Part shown: piece after piece, positions 8,115 through 16,950 of the stretch | How positions within the stretch are numbered: position 1 is the first letter of the stretch | How the letters are laid out: each line of letters starts with the position of its first letter | Assembly: GCF_900157305.1 (NCBI RefSeq) | Contig: NZ_LS974202.1 | Coordinates: forward strand, 1,550,001 to 1,614,000 | Direction of reading: 5' to 3' | DNA: 64,000 bases | From: Mesotoga infera | GTDB taxonomy: Bacteria > Thermotogota > Thermotogae > Petrotogales > Kosmotogaceae | Notes under the pieces: model-generated | The model's input: only the letters and a program-made list of their open reading frames with translations | Databases searched by the model: none | Told to the model about the DNA's origin: nothing | Translations under genes and position numbers: made by a program

Positions 8115-8129
8115 TTTGCACAATTTGCA
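8115..8129. promoter_or_regulatory. TTTGCACAATTTGCA motif, candidate operator 2
   Basis: Near-identical to 7935-7949. It lies between the predicted transcription start and the AAAGGAG ribosome site of the LacI-type regulator, a position where a bound repressor would block elongation or initiation. Confidence 0.45.
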
Positions 8130-8144
8130 TAAAGGAGTTGTGCC

Positions 8145-9149
8145 ATGGAAGTGACCTTGAAGGAGATTTCTACCAGGGCGGGAGTTTCGATCTCCACGGT
8201 TTCACGTGTTCTAAAGAACGATCCAAGGATAAGCGAGAGTACGAAGGAGAAGGTTCTCAGAGTTGCCAAGAAGCTGGGGCATCCAATCGAGCCGGGGAGC
8301 ATATCCAGCAACAGAGTGATCATGTTCTTTGTGAGCAATCCCCACAGATCGATCGAGAGCGACGAATTCTTCTCAGGCGTGCAGAGGGGCATTCTCCAGA
8401 CTTCCAGCGGGGAAGGTCTTCACTGCCTGATTCAATCGATGAGAAGCCGCAGCGCCTTTAACGAGTCGCTTATCCCCGTCGATCTAGTTGAAGGGTTGAT
8501 CGTGGGAGGCATACCGATGCCTGAATCTATGATACATTTTCTCATGTCTCTCAAAATCCCGACCGTTCTCATAGGCAAATACTGCGGCCTCGAGAGTTTC
8601 CCTTCGGTGAACAACGATAACGTCAGGGGCGGCTATCTCGCCGCGTATGAACTGCTTAAAAATAACTATGAAATGATCACCGTAATCACCGGGCCCAGAG
8701 AGGTTTCGACCTTCGCAGACAGGCTCGAAGGCTTTTTCAAGTGTCTGAAGGAAAACAATTATCCAGGAGAAAACGTGAGGATCATCGAGTGTAATTCCTT
8801 CGAAGAGAGGGATGGGAAAAAATTCGTTGAGAGGGAATACATGAGGTCCGAAAGACGCGAAGCTATTTTCTGTACAACCGACTGGCTGGCAAAAGGAGTT
8901 ATGGAAGCCTTCTTTGAACAGGGGGTAGCCATTCCCGGGCAGGTCGGGGTAATCGGTTTCGGCGGACTGGACTTCACCAGGAGAATAAGGCCTAGACTGA
9001 CGACAATCGCGCTCAACCCTTACCTTCTGGGAAAGATCGCCACAGTGATGCTGTCGGAACTGCTCGAGGGAAACGACGAGGCCAGGGGCGTGGTTTTTGT
9101 CGAGCCTTATCTTCTGAAAGGCGAGACGCTGAAAGGGGGCTGGAAATGA
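8145..9149 (+). CDS. LacI family transcriptional regulator
   Basis: The 334-residue length is standard. Residues 3-45 are the LacI helix-turn-helix and hinge helix (TLKEISTRAGVSISTVSRVL, then DPRISESTKEKV). The rest is a periplasmic-binding-protein-like sugar sensor domain, with the dimer segment VGVIGFGGLDFTRRIRPRLT near residue 270. AAAGGAG precedes the ATG. It overlaps the next gene by four bases and heads cluster A, so it most likely represses this sugar operon and is relieved by the imported sugar or a derivative. Two copies of TTTGCAYAATTTGCA flank its promoter and are candidate binding sites. The inducer is unknown. Confidence 0.92.
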   Translation: MEVTLKEISTRAGVSISTVSRVLKNDPRISESTKEKVLRVAKKLGHPIEPGSISSNRVIMFFVSNPHRSIESDEFFSGVQRGILQTSSGEGLHCLIQSMRSRSAFNESLIPVDLVEGLIVGGIPMPESMIHFLMSLKIPTVLIGKYCGLESFPSVNNDNVRGGYLAAYELLKNNYEMITVITGPREVSTFADRLEGFFKCLKENNYPGENVRIIECNSFEERDGKKFVEREYMRSERREAIFCTTDWLAKGVMEAFFEQGVAIPGQVGVIGFGGLDFTRRIRPRLTTIALNPYLLGKIATVMLSELLEGNDEARGVVFVEPYLLKGETLKGGWK

Positions 9150-9823
9150 TTTTTTCGCAGCTGTTGAAATCGGAACGGAAATTGTTGATAGTCAGTCTGC
9201 CGGACAACACATTCGAATTCGCCCGGGCAGCCCTGGAAAACGGAGCCGACGCGGTAAAGCTTCATGTCAACGTTAAACACAGGGTTACCGGCAAACTCCA
9301 CGCTACGTGGGATGGTATAAGAGAAACGGTTGGAAGAATCAAGTCCGAGTTCGATCCATGCATGGGTATAGTGCCGGGAGCCGAAAATATGTCCAGTGCT
9401 GCTGAGATCGAGGAAATGGAGAAATCGGGCATCTCTTTCTTCGACGTTTATGTGGATTACGCGCCGCTCTACCTTCTGAGGAACGGGATGTCGAAGATGC
9501 TGGCGCTGAACTACACTTACGATCCCTCGATGGCCGGCAACTTGAAATCTCTGGGCGCCGATTGTATCGAGGTCTCTACGGTCAATCCCGAGAAGTACGG
9601 CAGCTCTCTCACGCTTATGGATCTTCTGAGATACCGCGAAGTAATAGAGCGGGCCGTTCTTCCCTGTTTCCTGCCCACGCAAAAGAAAGTAAAACCCGAA
9701 GAAGTCAGGGAGCTTTTCGAGATTGGGTTCAGGGGCATCATAATCGGCCCCATTGTCACCGGAACCGATATCGAGAGCTTTTCAAGCGTTGTTAAATCGT
9801 TCAGCGAAGCAATCCGATACTGA
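9146..9823 (+). CDS. TIM-barrel protein of unknown reaction (phosphate-binding barrel type)
   Basis: The 225-residue protein has the size and pattern of ribulose-phosphate-binding barrels such as NanE, KGPDC or TrpF. Strand-ending motifs are seen: ENGADAVKLHVNV, FFDVYVDYAP, GADCIEVSTVNPE, and a C-terminal phosphate-loop-like GFRGIIIGPIVTG. It lacks the signature residues of NanE (SCQA, IDCTxRxRP). The place in cluster A matches that of nanE in cluster B, which suggests a sugar-phosphate epimerase, aldolase or decarboxylase. It overlaps the regulator gene by ATGA, so the two are co-translated. The reaction cannot be named. Confidence 0.7.
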   Translation: MIFSQLLKSERKLLIVSLPDNTFEFARAALENGADAVKLHVNVKHRVTGKLHATWDGIRETVGRIKSEFDPCMGIVPGAENMSSAAEIEEMEKSGISFFDVYVDYAPLYLLRNGMSKMLALNYTYDPSMAGNLKSLGADCIEVSTVNPEKYGSSLTLMDLLRYREVIERAVLPCFLPTQKKVKPEEVRELFEIGFRGIIIGPIVTGTDIESFSSVVKSFSEAIRY

Positions 9824-9838
9824 AGGGGAGGTGTGGAA

Positions 9839-11071
9839 GTGAAAAAGCTTGTACTGGTTATTTCAATTTTGAGTCTGTTAGTCTTTGTAGGGTTGGGCAA
9901 AACAAACGTCACAGTATGGTTCGCGGGCACATCGGACCAGCTAACGATAGCCATGGATGACGAACTGATTCCGGCGTTCGAGAAGGCGAATCCCGATCTG
10001 AAACTCGTTGTCGAGTACATTCCATGGGGAGAGCTCTCCACGAAGCTGACTACGGCCTTTGCTGGCGGTATAGGACCGGATATATTCATGCACGGTCAGG
10101 CCGCCATCGCCGGGTTCGTAGAGAACGGTGTGATAAGGAGCATCGACGATCTCATCGCCAGGCTCGAGGATCCGGCCGATTTCGGTGCCGCTCTCGATGT
10201 GGGTATTTACAAGGGCAAGAACTATTTCGTCCCCGTGTTCGGTTCGGGAAGGCTTCTGGCTTACAGGGCCGACTTCTTCGAGCAGAGCGGACTGGATCCG
10301 AACGAACCCCCAGTAACATGGGAACAGCTGGTGACATTTGCAAAGGCCACCACGGTTTACAATTCCGGGAGAATAGTAAGGGCCGGTCTCGATATTCCCG
10401 TAACCGGCATCGACCTCCAGCAGGTTTGGACGAGTTTCCTTATAGAGAACGGTGGCAAGCTCTTCGACGATGAGCTGAATCCGGTGTTCAACAGCCCAGC
10501 CGGCGTTGAAGCCCTCGAATACTACGTTGGGCTCGTGCGCGAGGCCAAAGTGGCTTCAGAGTTTGGACTGACTCCAGTCGGCAACCTCTCGCCGATCGCC
10601 GCGGGTACGGCCGTCATGGTCTTCATGAATAACGAGTCGCTGGCCGCCCTTAAGGAGTACAGTCCGGAATCTTACTCGAAAATCAGGTTGGCCTTCCCCC
10701 CTGCCAGGTACACCAGGGCCGGATTCTACTCCTTCGCGGGCTTCATGGTTTCCAGCAGCACCAAGAACCTTGAAGCTACCACAAAGGCTCTGGCTTTCCT
10801 GACCTCCAAGGATTCGATCGTGAAGATAAATAAAGCCCTTGGAAGTCTTCCACCCAGGCAGTCGGCCGCCCAGGCTGATTTCATCGCGAACGACCCAGAT
10901 CTCAAGAAGTTCGTCGAAGGAGCAAAATACGCCTACGGCAACCCGAACGTTCCCTTCTGGGTCCAGGCAAGAGATATCATCTCCAAATACCTCGAAAGAG
11001 CCGTCATGGGCGCAATGAATCCGAAAGACGCCCTCGACGAAGCGGCCAAAGAAGTAAGTAAACTCAAGTAA
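9839..11071 (+). CDS. sugar ABC transporter substrate-binding protein (family 1)
   Basis: This 410-residue protein has a signal peptide (MKKLVLVISILSLLVFVGLG) and the family 1 binding-protein pattern: NVTVWFAGT at the mature N-terminus, IPAFEKANPDLKLVVEY, GIGPDIFMHGQAAIAGF, and a Trp/Tyr-rich C-terminal lobe. It would bind an oligosaccharide or sugar derivative outside the membrane and deliver it to the two permeases that follow. The GTG chosen has GGGGAGG seven to nine bases upstream; a GTG two codons earlier overlaps the ribosome site. A GC-rich hairpin follows the stop, a usual device to make more binding protein than permease. Confidence 0.93.
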   Translation: MKKLVLVISILSLLVFVGLGKTNVTVWFAGTSDQLTIAMDDELIPAFEKANPDLKLVVEYIPWGELSTKLTTAFAGGIGPDIFMHGQAAIAGFVENGVIRSIDDLIARLEDPADFGAALDVGIYKGKNYFVPVFGSGRLLAYRADFFEQSGLDPNEPPVTWEQLVTFAKATTVYNSGRIVRAGLDIPVTGIDLQQVWTSFLIENGGKLFDDELNPVFNSPAGVEALEYYVGLVREAKVASEFGLTPVGNLSPIAAGTAVMVFMNNESLAALKEYSPESYSKIRLAFPPARYTRAGFYSFAGFMVSSSTKNLEATTKALAFLTSKDSIVKINKALGSLPPRQSAAQADFIANDPDLKKFVEGAKYAYGNPNVPFWVQARDIISKYLERAVMGAMNPKDALDEAAKEVSKLK

Positions 11072-11076
11072 AGTCC

Positions 11077-11096
11077 TGCCGGCCGAAAGGCCGGCA
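11077..11096 (+). terminator. hairpin between binding protein and permease genes
   Basis: TGCCGGCC-GAAA-GGCCGGCA is a perfect 8-bp stem with a GNRA tetraloop six bases after the stop. The downstream ATATTT is a poor U-tract, so it is more likely an mRNA-stabilising or partial terminator hairpin than a full stop. Confidence 0.7.
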
Positions 11097-11130
11097 ATAT
11101 TTCGATCGCGATAATCTTGCGGGGTGAAAG

Positions 11131-12012
11131 GTGACTAACAGGCTGAAACGGCGGATCATGTTGACCGCGTTCATTTTTATCTCACCGGTACTCGTTTACA
11201 ATATCATCTTCAGGATAGTTCCCATCTTCGTATCGCTTTATTTGAGCTTCACGAAGTTTTCCGGTTTCGGGTCGGCAAAATTGGTCGGCCTTGTCAACTA
11301 TTCGAGAATCTTCGGCGACACGCAATTCTGGAGCGCGGTGCTGAGGACGCTACAGTTTTCTGTCGAAGTTCTTCCGCTGAACATGTTGCTGTCACTCCTG
11401 CTGGCCCTGCTGGTCAATACCGGCCTGAAGGGCATGAGCATTTTCAGGGCTATCTATTATCTGCCCGTAGTGACGCCCATGGTGGCCGCCAGTATGATCT
11501 GGCTATGGCTGTACGATCCCCAGATCGGGATCTTGAATTTTCTGCTTTCTTTGTTCAACATACCTCCACAGAACTTCCTTAGAAGCCCTGCGACTGCGAT
11601 GCATTCGATAGTGGCGATGAGAGTATGGAGAGGAGCCGGCTGGAATATGCTCATATATCTGGCGGGACTCCAGGGAATCTCGAGAAATCTTTATGAAGCG
11701 GCGGCCATAGACGGCGCCTCTGCCTTCAAAAGATTTTTGAAGATTACCCTACCGCTGCTCAGGCCGGTACATATCTACGTTCTCATCGTCGGTCTTATCA
11801 GCACGTTGCAGTCATTCACGGAAATGTACGTTATGACCAGCGGTGGACCTCTGGAGAGTACGACGACCGTCGGCCTACTGATCTACCGCGCCGCTTTCGA
11901 TTACATGGATATGGGTTACGCCAGCGCCATGTCTTTCGTTCTAGGGATAATAATAATGACTCTCTCGGTTGTGAGTTTCACCTGGCGACGCGAAAAGGAG
12001 GTGGCCGAATGA
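11131..12012 (+). CDS. sugar ABC transporter permease (MalF/UgpA-like)
   Basis: This 293-residue membrane protein has six predicted helices and the EAA loop (LYEAAAIDGASAFKRFLKIT), which docks to the ATPase in the cytoplasm. Opening residues with a short basic tail and a long first helix fit the MalF/UgpA class without the large periplasmic insert. The start is GTG, with GGGGTGAAAG upstream. It overlaps the second permease by ATGA. No ATPase gene follows, so the importer must use an ATPase encoded elsewhere, as MsmX-dependent systems do. Confidence 0.93.
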   Translation: MTNRLKRRIMLTAFIFISPVLVYNIIFRIVPIFVSLYLSFTKFSGFGSAKLVGLVNYSRIFGDTQFWSAVLRTLQFSVEVLPLNMLLSLLLALLVNTGLKGMSIFRAIYYLPVVTPMVAASMIWLWLYDPQIGILNFLLSLFNIPPQNFLRSPATAMHSIVAMRVWRGAGWNMLIYLAGLQGISRNLYEAAAIDGASAFKRFLKITLPLLRPVHIYVLIVGLISTLQSFTEMYVMTSGGPLESTTTVGLLIYRAAFDYMDMGYASAMSFVLGIIIMTLSVVSFTWRREKEVAE

Positions 12013-12866
12013 GAAAGTTGAAACGTCTGAGGGTAATCTTCCTCCTTCTGATAGCGGCCATAGTGATGGGATCGCCCTTCTTCTGGATGGCGATTTCCTC
12101 GCTCAAGCCCAACGCCGAGCTTTTCACATGGCCTCCCACGTTCATACCGCACCATCTGACCCTTGACCATTACACGACGGCGCTCACGACGCGCGGATTC
12201 GAGAGGTACTTTCTCAACAGCGCCGTAGTCTCGCTGATCTCTATGGCATTCAATCTCGTCTTTTGTTCGCTGGCAGGCTACGCCTTCGCGAGATTGGACT
12301 TCCCGCTCAAGAACTTTCTCTTTTTACTGCTTTTGAGCACGATGATGATACCGGTTCAGGTAACGCTGATTCCTACCTTCCTGATGGTGAAATCTTTTCC
12401 ACTGGCAGGTGGAAACAACATCTTCGGACAGGGAGGCACAGGTCTTTTGAATACCTACGCCGGCCTTGTGGTACCTCATATAATGAGTGTATTCGGCGTC
12501 TTCATAATGCGGCAATTCTATATGCAATTTCCAAGAGAGCTGTCCGAGGCCGCAAGGATCGACGGTGCAAGAGAGATAAGCATCTTCACGAGGATCTTCC
12601 TGCCATTGGGCAAACCGGCCATGTCGGCGCTGGCGATATTCACCTTCACGCAGGCGTGGGATGATTTCCTCTGGCCGCTGGTAGTAACCAGCGACAGAAA
12701 CATGCGTACTCTTCAACTGGGCCTGGAGGTCTTCAAAAACAGGTACACCGCAGACTGGGGACCACTCATGGCCGCAACTACCGTGTCGATCCTACCGGTC
12801 ATCTTGATCTTCGTAGTTTTTCAACGTTACTTCACCGATACCGCTTTGAGCTCTGGAATAAAATGA
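12009..12866 (+). CDS. sugar ABC transporter permease (MalG/UgpE-like)
   Basis: The 285-residue protein has about six membrane helices and the EAA loop LSEAARIDGAREISIFTRIF. The WMAISSLKPNAELF stretch near residue 30 and the terminal IQGGIK-like tail (SSGIK) are typical of MalG-class permeases. It pairs with the preceding permease to form the channel of cluster A. The ATGA overlap shows co-translation. The gene ends 12 bases before the FAD oxidoreductase gene, which therefore belongs to the same transcript. Confidence 0.93.
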   Translation: MRKLKRLRVIFLLLIAAIVMGSPFFWMAISSLKPNAELFTWPPTFIPHHLTLDHYTTALTTRGFERYFLNSAVVSLISMAFNLVFCSLAGYAFARLDFPLKNFLFLLLLSTMMIPVQVTLIPTFLMVKSFPLAGGNNIFGQGGTGLLNTYAGLVVPHIMSVFGVFIMRQFYMQFPRELSEAARIDGAREISIFTRIFLPLGKPAMSALAIFTFTQAWDDFLWPLVVTSDRNMRTLQLGLEVFKNRYTADWGPLMAATTVSILPVILIFVVFQRYFTDTALSSGIK

Positions 12867-12878
12867 GAGGGTGAAACA

Positions 12879-14207
12879 ATGGAAAGAGTTTACGATGTAA
12901 TCGTCGTGGGTGGTGGCATAGCCGGTGTTTCGGCAGCAGTCGCCGCATCCCGACTCGGCGCCGGGGTTCTTCTCGTTGAGAAAGGTATGTCTTTCGGAGG
13001 AGTTCTGACCGGCTCGCTGGTTAACCCTATGATGACCTTCCACTCCCACCGAAGACAGGTGATCGGGGGAATAGGTCAGGAAATAGTGGAGAGACTGATA
13101 AGGGAGAGAGGCTCTCACGGACATCTGGAAGATCCTATCGGTTTCGTGAAAAGTATTACACCCTTCGATCCAGAGAAAATGAAGAGTGTTTTGATAGACC
13201 TCCTCAGGGAAGCCAAAGTCGATTATCTATTCAATTCGCTGGTCGGCAGGGTCTGGGTGAAAAACGGGTTTTTGCAGCGTATAGAGACCGTGAACGCCAA
13301 TGAGCTCCGCACCTTCATAGGGCGAGCATTTATAGATGCCACCGGAGAGGGAAACCTTTCGATCAAAGCCGGGGCCAGATACATCAACGGTGACGGCGAC
13401 AGGGCCAGCTGTCAACCAATGACGCTTGTGATGAGAATCGGAGGAATAGACAGAGACGAGATCATCTCTTTCATTAACAAGCACGAATCGGATTTCGTGC
13501 TGGGTGAAAGGCGTGATTTCTTCTACCTCGCAGTCGCTGGCTTCTTCAGTTTCATGCCGCTTCTGCGCAATTACAGGGTCAACTTCAGACGGGACAGGTT
13601 GCTCTTTTTCGAAATACCCTTCCATCCCGGAGAGGTTTTCATGAACACGACTCGCTATGCCGGATTCGGCGGCAGTGCCGTTGAACTGACAGCCGCCCAG
13701 AGCGACGGAAATATCGACGCATGGAAGTTCATGGATTTCTTGAAGAGTGAGGTGCCGGGTTTCGCGAATGCGTCTCTCATACAGACAGGATGCAGTATAG
13801 GAGTGAGAGAGACTACCCACGTGACCGGAGAGTACATGATGAAAGTTGACGATCTGCTCGGGCAAAAAGAGTTCGTAGACAAGATCGCCATCGGCTCTTA
13901 TCCGGTCGATCTGCACGTTCCCGAATCGGGAGAGCTGAAAACCATGAAAATACCCTTCCCGGGAGAGTACAGCGTACCCCTCAGGGCTCTCTTTCCGCTT
14001 GGATTGGAAAACGTGGTTCTCGCCGGGAGGGCGCTCAGCGCTGAGCATCTCGCCTTTTCCGCGCTCAGGACCAGTCCGCTGGCCTCGGCCACCGGCATGG
14101 CCGCGGGCATATGCGCCGCGCTATCGAAAGGTTCACATTTCAGGGTGAGAGATGTACCGATAAAGAACATTCAGAATGAGATATCTAGAATGGGGGGAAT
14201 TCTGTGA
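12879..14207 (+). CDS. FAD-dependent oxidoreductase (FAD_oxidored family)
   Basis: The 442-residue protein opens with a Rossmann FAD loop (VIVVGGGIAGVSAAVAASR) and a glutamate-ending strand (LLVEKG). A second FAD motif, FIDATGEGNLSIKAGA, lies near residue 150, and AGRALSAEHLAFSALRTSP near residue 390 closes the FAD site. This is the FAD_oxidored (PF12831) layout often found with glycan-use genes; the physiological reaction is not established. A homologue is present in cluster B (24663-25940). AGAGGGTGAAACA precedes the ATG. It overlaps the DUF4127 gene by four bases. A role in oxidising or isomerising the imported sugar is inference. Confidence 0.85.
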   Translation: MERVYDVIVVGGGIAGVSAAVAASRLGAGVLLVEKGMSFGGVLTGSLVNPMMTFHSHRRQVIGGIGQEIVERLIRERGSHGHLEDPIGFVKSITPFDPEKMKSVLIDLLREAKVDYLFNSLVGRVWVKNGFLQRIETVNANELRTFIGRAFIDATGEGNLSIKAGARYINGDGDRASCQPMTLVMRIGGIDRDEIISFINKHESDFVLGERRDFFYLAVAGFFSFMPLLRNYRVNFRRDRLLFFEIPFHPGEVFMNTTRYAGFGGSAVELTAAQSDGNIDAWKFMDFLKSEVPGFANASLIQTGCSIGVRETTHVTGEYMMKVDDLLGQKEFVDKIAIGSYPVDLHVPESGELKTMKIPFPGEYSVPLRALFPLGLENVVLAGRALSAEHLAFSALRTSPLASATGMAAGICAALSKGSHFRVRDVPIKNIQNEISRMGGIL

Positions 14208-15649
14208 AAGCAGTCGTTCTTCCTATGGACGAAAGACCACCAAATTACAGTATGGTTCAGAAGATCGGAAAAATGCTCGGACTGGAAATCCGCCTCCCCG
14301 GAAGGGAGCTTCTGGGCAGATACATGAGACCGGGAAAGTGCGAAGAGCTTGGTCTATGGCTTATTGAAGAGAGCGGCGACGCTTTCGTGATATCTGTGGA
14401 TATGCTCCTCTTCGGTGGGCTTATCGCCTCCAGAGCCGGAGATGTGAGTGAACCCGAAGCTCTGAAAAGACTGGAACTGATTCGCGAACTCAGAGAGAGA
14501 AATCCCAGCTCCAGGATACTTCTCTCCTCGATAGTAAGGAGAGCCTCGATCTCTGTCTCCTCCGCCGGCTCCAGAGAACTCTGGGAGAGACTCAATCGGT
14601 ATCTTCGCGCTATCGGAAACGGCCAAGATAGCGAGGCTCGCTCGATAGAATCTACTTTTCCGTGGGGCTTTCTGGAGAGTTATTACAGACTCAGAAACAG
14701 GAACCATATTGTCAACAGGGCCTGTGTGGAGCTTGTTAAAGAAAAGGTCGCCGATCTACTCGTGCTTGCCCAAGAAGACACCTTCCCCAACGGTCCACAG
14801 AAGCGCGAGCTGGAAGCGCTCGAAAAACTTTCTCTGGAGAGTGGTGTTGCAGAGAGTGTTTTCATTCACAACGGCGCCGACGAGGTTATCCAGGAGCTGT
14901 TGACTTTTACATCTGCAGACCGGCAACCGCTTTCGGTGGATCTGATCTACGATTCGCCCGAGACGGAAAAGAAAGTGATGGATTTCGAGGACAGGCGATT
15001 CGGGGAAAACGTCAAATCGCACATGAGGCTGGTAGGTTTGACCGTCTCTGAGGAGTCACAAACCTCGATCTTTATAGCCGGTAGCGATGTAGAGAAAGCT
15101 CTGGAAAAGCTCGAGGATTTATCGAAAAAGAAGAAGAGGATCTTTATACTCGACGTTTTCAGGGCCAATGGCTCTAACCGGCAGTTCGTGGAGGCCTTCC
15201 TTAATATGGGTTTGGAAAATATCTGGGGCTACTCGGGGTGGAACACCGCTTCTAACAGTCTGGGGACGCTGCTTGCCGTGGTGGTGGCGGCCTGCAGATC
15301 TACAAACTCCAGCGGCGAGATTGGTTCATTCTATCTCTCCCGTCTCCTCGACGATCACCTCTATCAGGGCGTCTTGAGAGACGAACTCGAGAAGAGAATT
15401 CGGGATGTCGGCGGCGACGAATACAGGGTCAGTGAATCAGGCCGTCTATTCGAGGAATTCCGCGACGACCTATTCATACCTCGGGCAGTCGAATTGATCG
15501 AAAGGTACTTCTACGGCAGGCGTCACGACGTTTTTGGCGGTGTCGTAAAAAAGGGAAGTATTTCCATAGCGGACTTCTTCCTGCCCTGGGACAGAACTTT
15601 CGAATGCGATCTGGAACTGATAGAGGAGGGAAGAGAATGTCGAAGATAA
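14204..15649 (+). CDS. DUF4127 family protein
   Basis: This 481-residue cytoplasmic protein has the features I associate with DUF4127: VVLPMDERPPNYSM at the start, ISVDMLLFGGLIASR near residue 65, IHNGADEVIQEL near 225, and GYSGWNTASNSLGT near 345. Similar blocks occur at the same spacing in the second copy (22433-23929). The conserved Asp/Glu/His/Asn residues in these blocks suggest an enzyme with a metal or acid-base site, but no activity is known to me. It overlaps both neighbours (4 bases upstream, 13 downstream), so it is firmly part of cluster A. A catabolic step on a sugar or sugar acid is the best guess. Confidence 0.85.
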   Translation: MKAVVLPMDERPPNYSMVQKIGKMLGLEIRLPGRELLGRYMRPGKCEELGLWLIEESGDAFVISVDMLLFGGLIASRAGDVSEPEALKRLELIRELRERNPSSRILLSSIVRRASISVSSAGSRELWERLNRYLRAIGNGQDSEARSIESTFPWGFLESYYRLRNRNHIVNRACVELVKEKVADLLVLAQEDTFPNGPQKRELEALEKLSLESGVAESVFIHNGADEVIQELLTFTSADRQPLSVDLIYDSPETEKKVMDFEDRRFGENVKSHMRLVGLTVSEESQTSIFIAGSDVEKALEKLEDLSKKKKRIFILDVFRANGSNRQFVEAFLNMGLENIWGYSGWNTASNSLGTLLAVVVAACRSTNSSGEIGSFYLSRLLDDHLYQGVLRDELEKRIRDVGGDEYRVSESGRLFEEFRDDLFIPRAVELIERYFYGRRHDVFGGVVKKGSISIADFFLPWDRTFECDLELIEEGRECRR

Positions 15650-16683
15650 GAATGGCGATAATTGGGGCCGGCGTCTGGGGGGAGACGCATGCCTTTCTTT
15701 ACAGGGAACATCCGGCCGTAGAGCTGATAGCGATCTGCGACCTCGACCGATCGAGAGCGAAGAGCTTCGCTCAGAAGTTCGAAATACCCCATTTCTTCAC
15801 CGATCACATAGAGATGCTCGAAAGCCTCGATTTCGACGCGGCGGCTATTGTGACCCCGGACTTCGCCCACGGAAGGATCGCCATCGATTGTGCCAACGCC
15901 GGCAAAGATTTGCTGGTTGAGAAGCCGCTGGCAACCACCAGAGAGGATCTCGCGGCAATTGTCGGTTCCGTATCGAAGAACCGGGTGAGGATCATGACCG
16001 ATCTTCACAACAGGTGGAGCCCTCCCTTCGCTGTGGCCAAAGAGATGCTCGACAAAGGAGAGCTGGGTACGCCAGTCAGCGCCTACTTCAGATTGAACGA
16101 TGTGCTCTGGGTGGCCACAGATATGTTGCCGTGGTCGGCCCGCTCGTCGATCCTCTGGTTCCTGGGGAGCCACTCGGTCGATACTCTGAGATGGTTTTTC
16201 AATGATGAGGTGGAAAGCGTTTATTCGGTCAGCAGCAGCGGCGTTCTAAAAAACTTGGGACTGGACACAACCGATATCTATCAGACCCTTCTCAAGTTCA
16301 GAAAGGGCGGTATAGCGACCATGGAGAACAGCTGGATAACACCGAACACCAACCCATGCGTGAACGATATCAAGTTCAACTTCACGGGAAGCCGGGGAAT
16401 GGTGAACCTTGATTTAAGCAACAACCAGATGATCGAAAGCTATACGCAGAGAGAAGCTAAACGGCCCGATGTGCTTGTGAGGCATTTCATTCACGGAAAG
16501 GCAAAGGGATTCGCGTACGAAAGCATAAGGCACTTCATCGATTGCCTGGTGAGCGGCGAAGAGTTCCTGGTGAGCCTCGAAGACGCGGTGAACACCTCTC
16601 TGGTGATACTCTCGATCTTCGAGTCGGTGAGAACCGGAAAACCGGAGAAAGTCGAAACGATAGAGGCACTATCGGCTACCTGA
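15637..16683 (+). CDS. Gfo/Idh/MocA family oxidoreductase
   Basis: The protein has 348 residues from an ATG preceded by GAGGAGGGAAGAGA; a longer start would overlap DUF4127 more and lacks this site. The N-terminal Rossmann loop (MAIIGAGVWGETHAF) binds NAD(P), and the family hallmark EKPLATT lies near residue 95. The C-terminal domain has the DLHNRW and SHSVDTLRWFF segments that include the usual catalytic His region. Members oxidise or epimerise sugar hydroxyls via an NAD-linked ketone. As the last gene of cluster A it probably processes the imported sugar. Substrate unknown. Confidence 0.92.
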   Translation: MSKIRMAIIGAGVWGETHAFLYREHPAVELIAICDLDRSRAKSFAQKFEIPHFFTDHIEMLESLDFDAAAIVTPDFAHGRIAIDCANAGKDLLVEKPLATTREDLAAIVGSVSKNRVRIMTDLHNRWSPPFAVAKEMLDKGELGTPVSAYFRLNDVLWVATDMLPWSARSSILWFLGSHSVDTLRWFFNDEVESVYSVSSSGVLKNLGLDTTDIYQTLLKFRKGGIATMENSWITPNTNPCVNDIKFNFTGSRGMVNLDLSNNQMIESYTQREAKRPDVLVRHFIHGKAKGFAYESIRHFIDCLVSGEEFLVSLEDAVNTSLVILSIFESVRTGKPEKVETIEALSAT

Positions 16684-16859
16684 ATAACCCCGTGGATCTC
16701 ATACAATTAAGAAAATACCGATCGACATCTGCAAGCTGGAAATGTCGTCGATAAACGACTATTTCGGGCTCCATTCATTCTACCCATCCAGATTCAAAGG
16801 GCTGCCAATCAGCTTTTTAGAATTCTTCGCTCGCAGTTGTATATCATCGTTTGTGAGTA

Positions 16860-16891
16860 TTTCTCAAAACTATCTATTAGTTTTGGAGAAA
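16860..16891. promoter_or_regulatory. inverted repeat overlapping the cluster B promoter
   Basis: TTTCTCAAAACTA and TAGTTTTGGAGAAA are inverted repeats (one bulged G) around TCTAT. The right arm contains the -35 box of the promoter below, so this is a plausible operator for cluster B. The sequence is unlike the TTTGCAYAATTTGCA motif of cluster A, suggesting a different regulator. Confidence 0.5.
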
Positions 16892-16911
16892 ATAATAATT
16901 TCTGGTAGAAT
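16883..16911 (+). promoter_or_regulatory. promoter of cluster B
   Basis: TTGGAG (-35) and TAGAAT (-10) are separated by exactly 17 bases, about 40 bases upstream of the first gene of cluster B. This is the clearest sigma-70-type promoter in the window. Confidence 0.6.
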
Positions 16912-16950
16912 ATTCATAAAAGACAGCTAACTTTGAAGGAGGTTGATCGA

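Larger units (their letters stand above)
7358..8144. other. 787-base gene-free region with short palindromic repeats
   Basis: The stretch holds three families of duplicated, partly palindromic sequences between about 7440 and 7880, then an AT-rich segment leading to the lacI promoter. ORFs called here fall inside the repeats, have no ribosome site and look non-coding. It is probably a repeat cluster rather than a decayed gene; no transposase remnant is visible. Confidence 0.7.
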
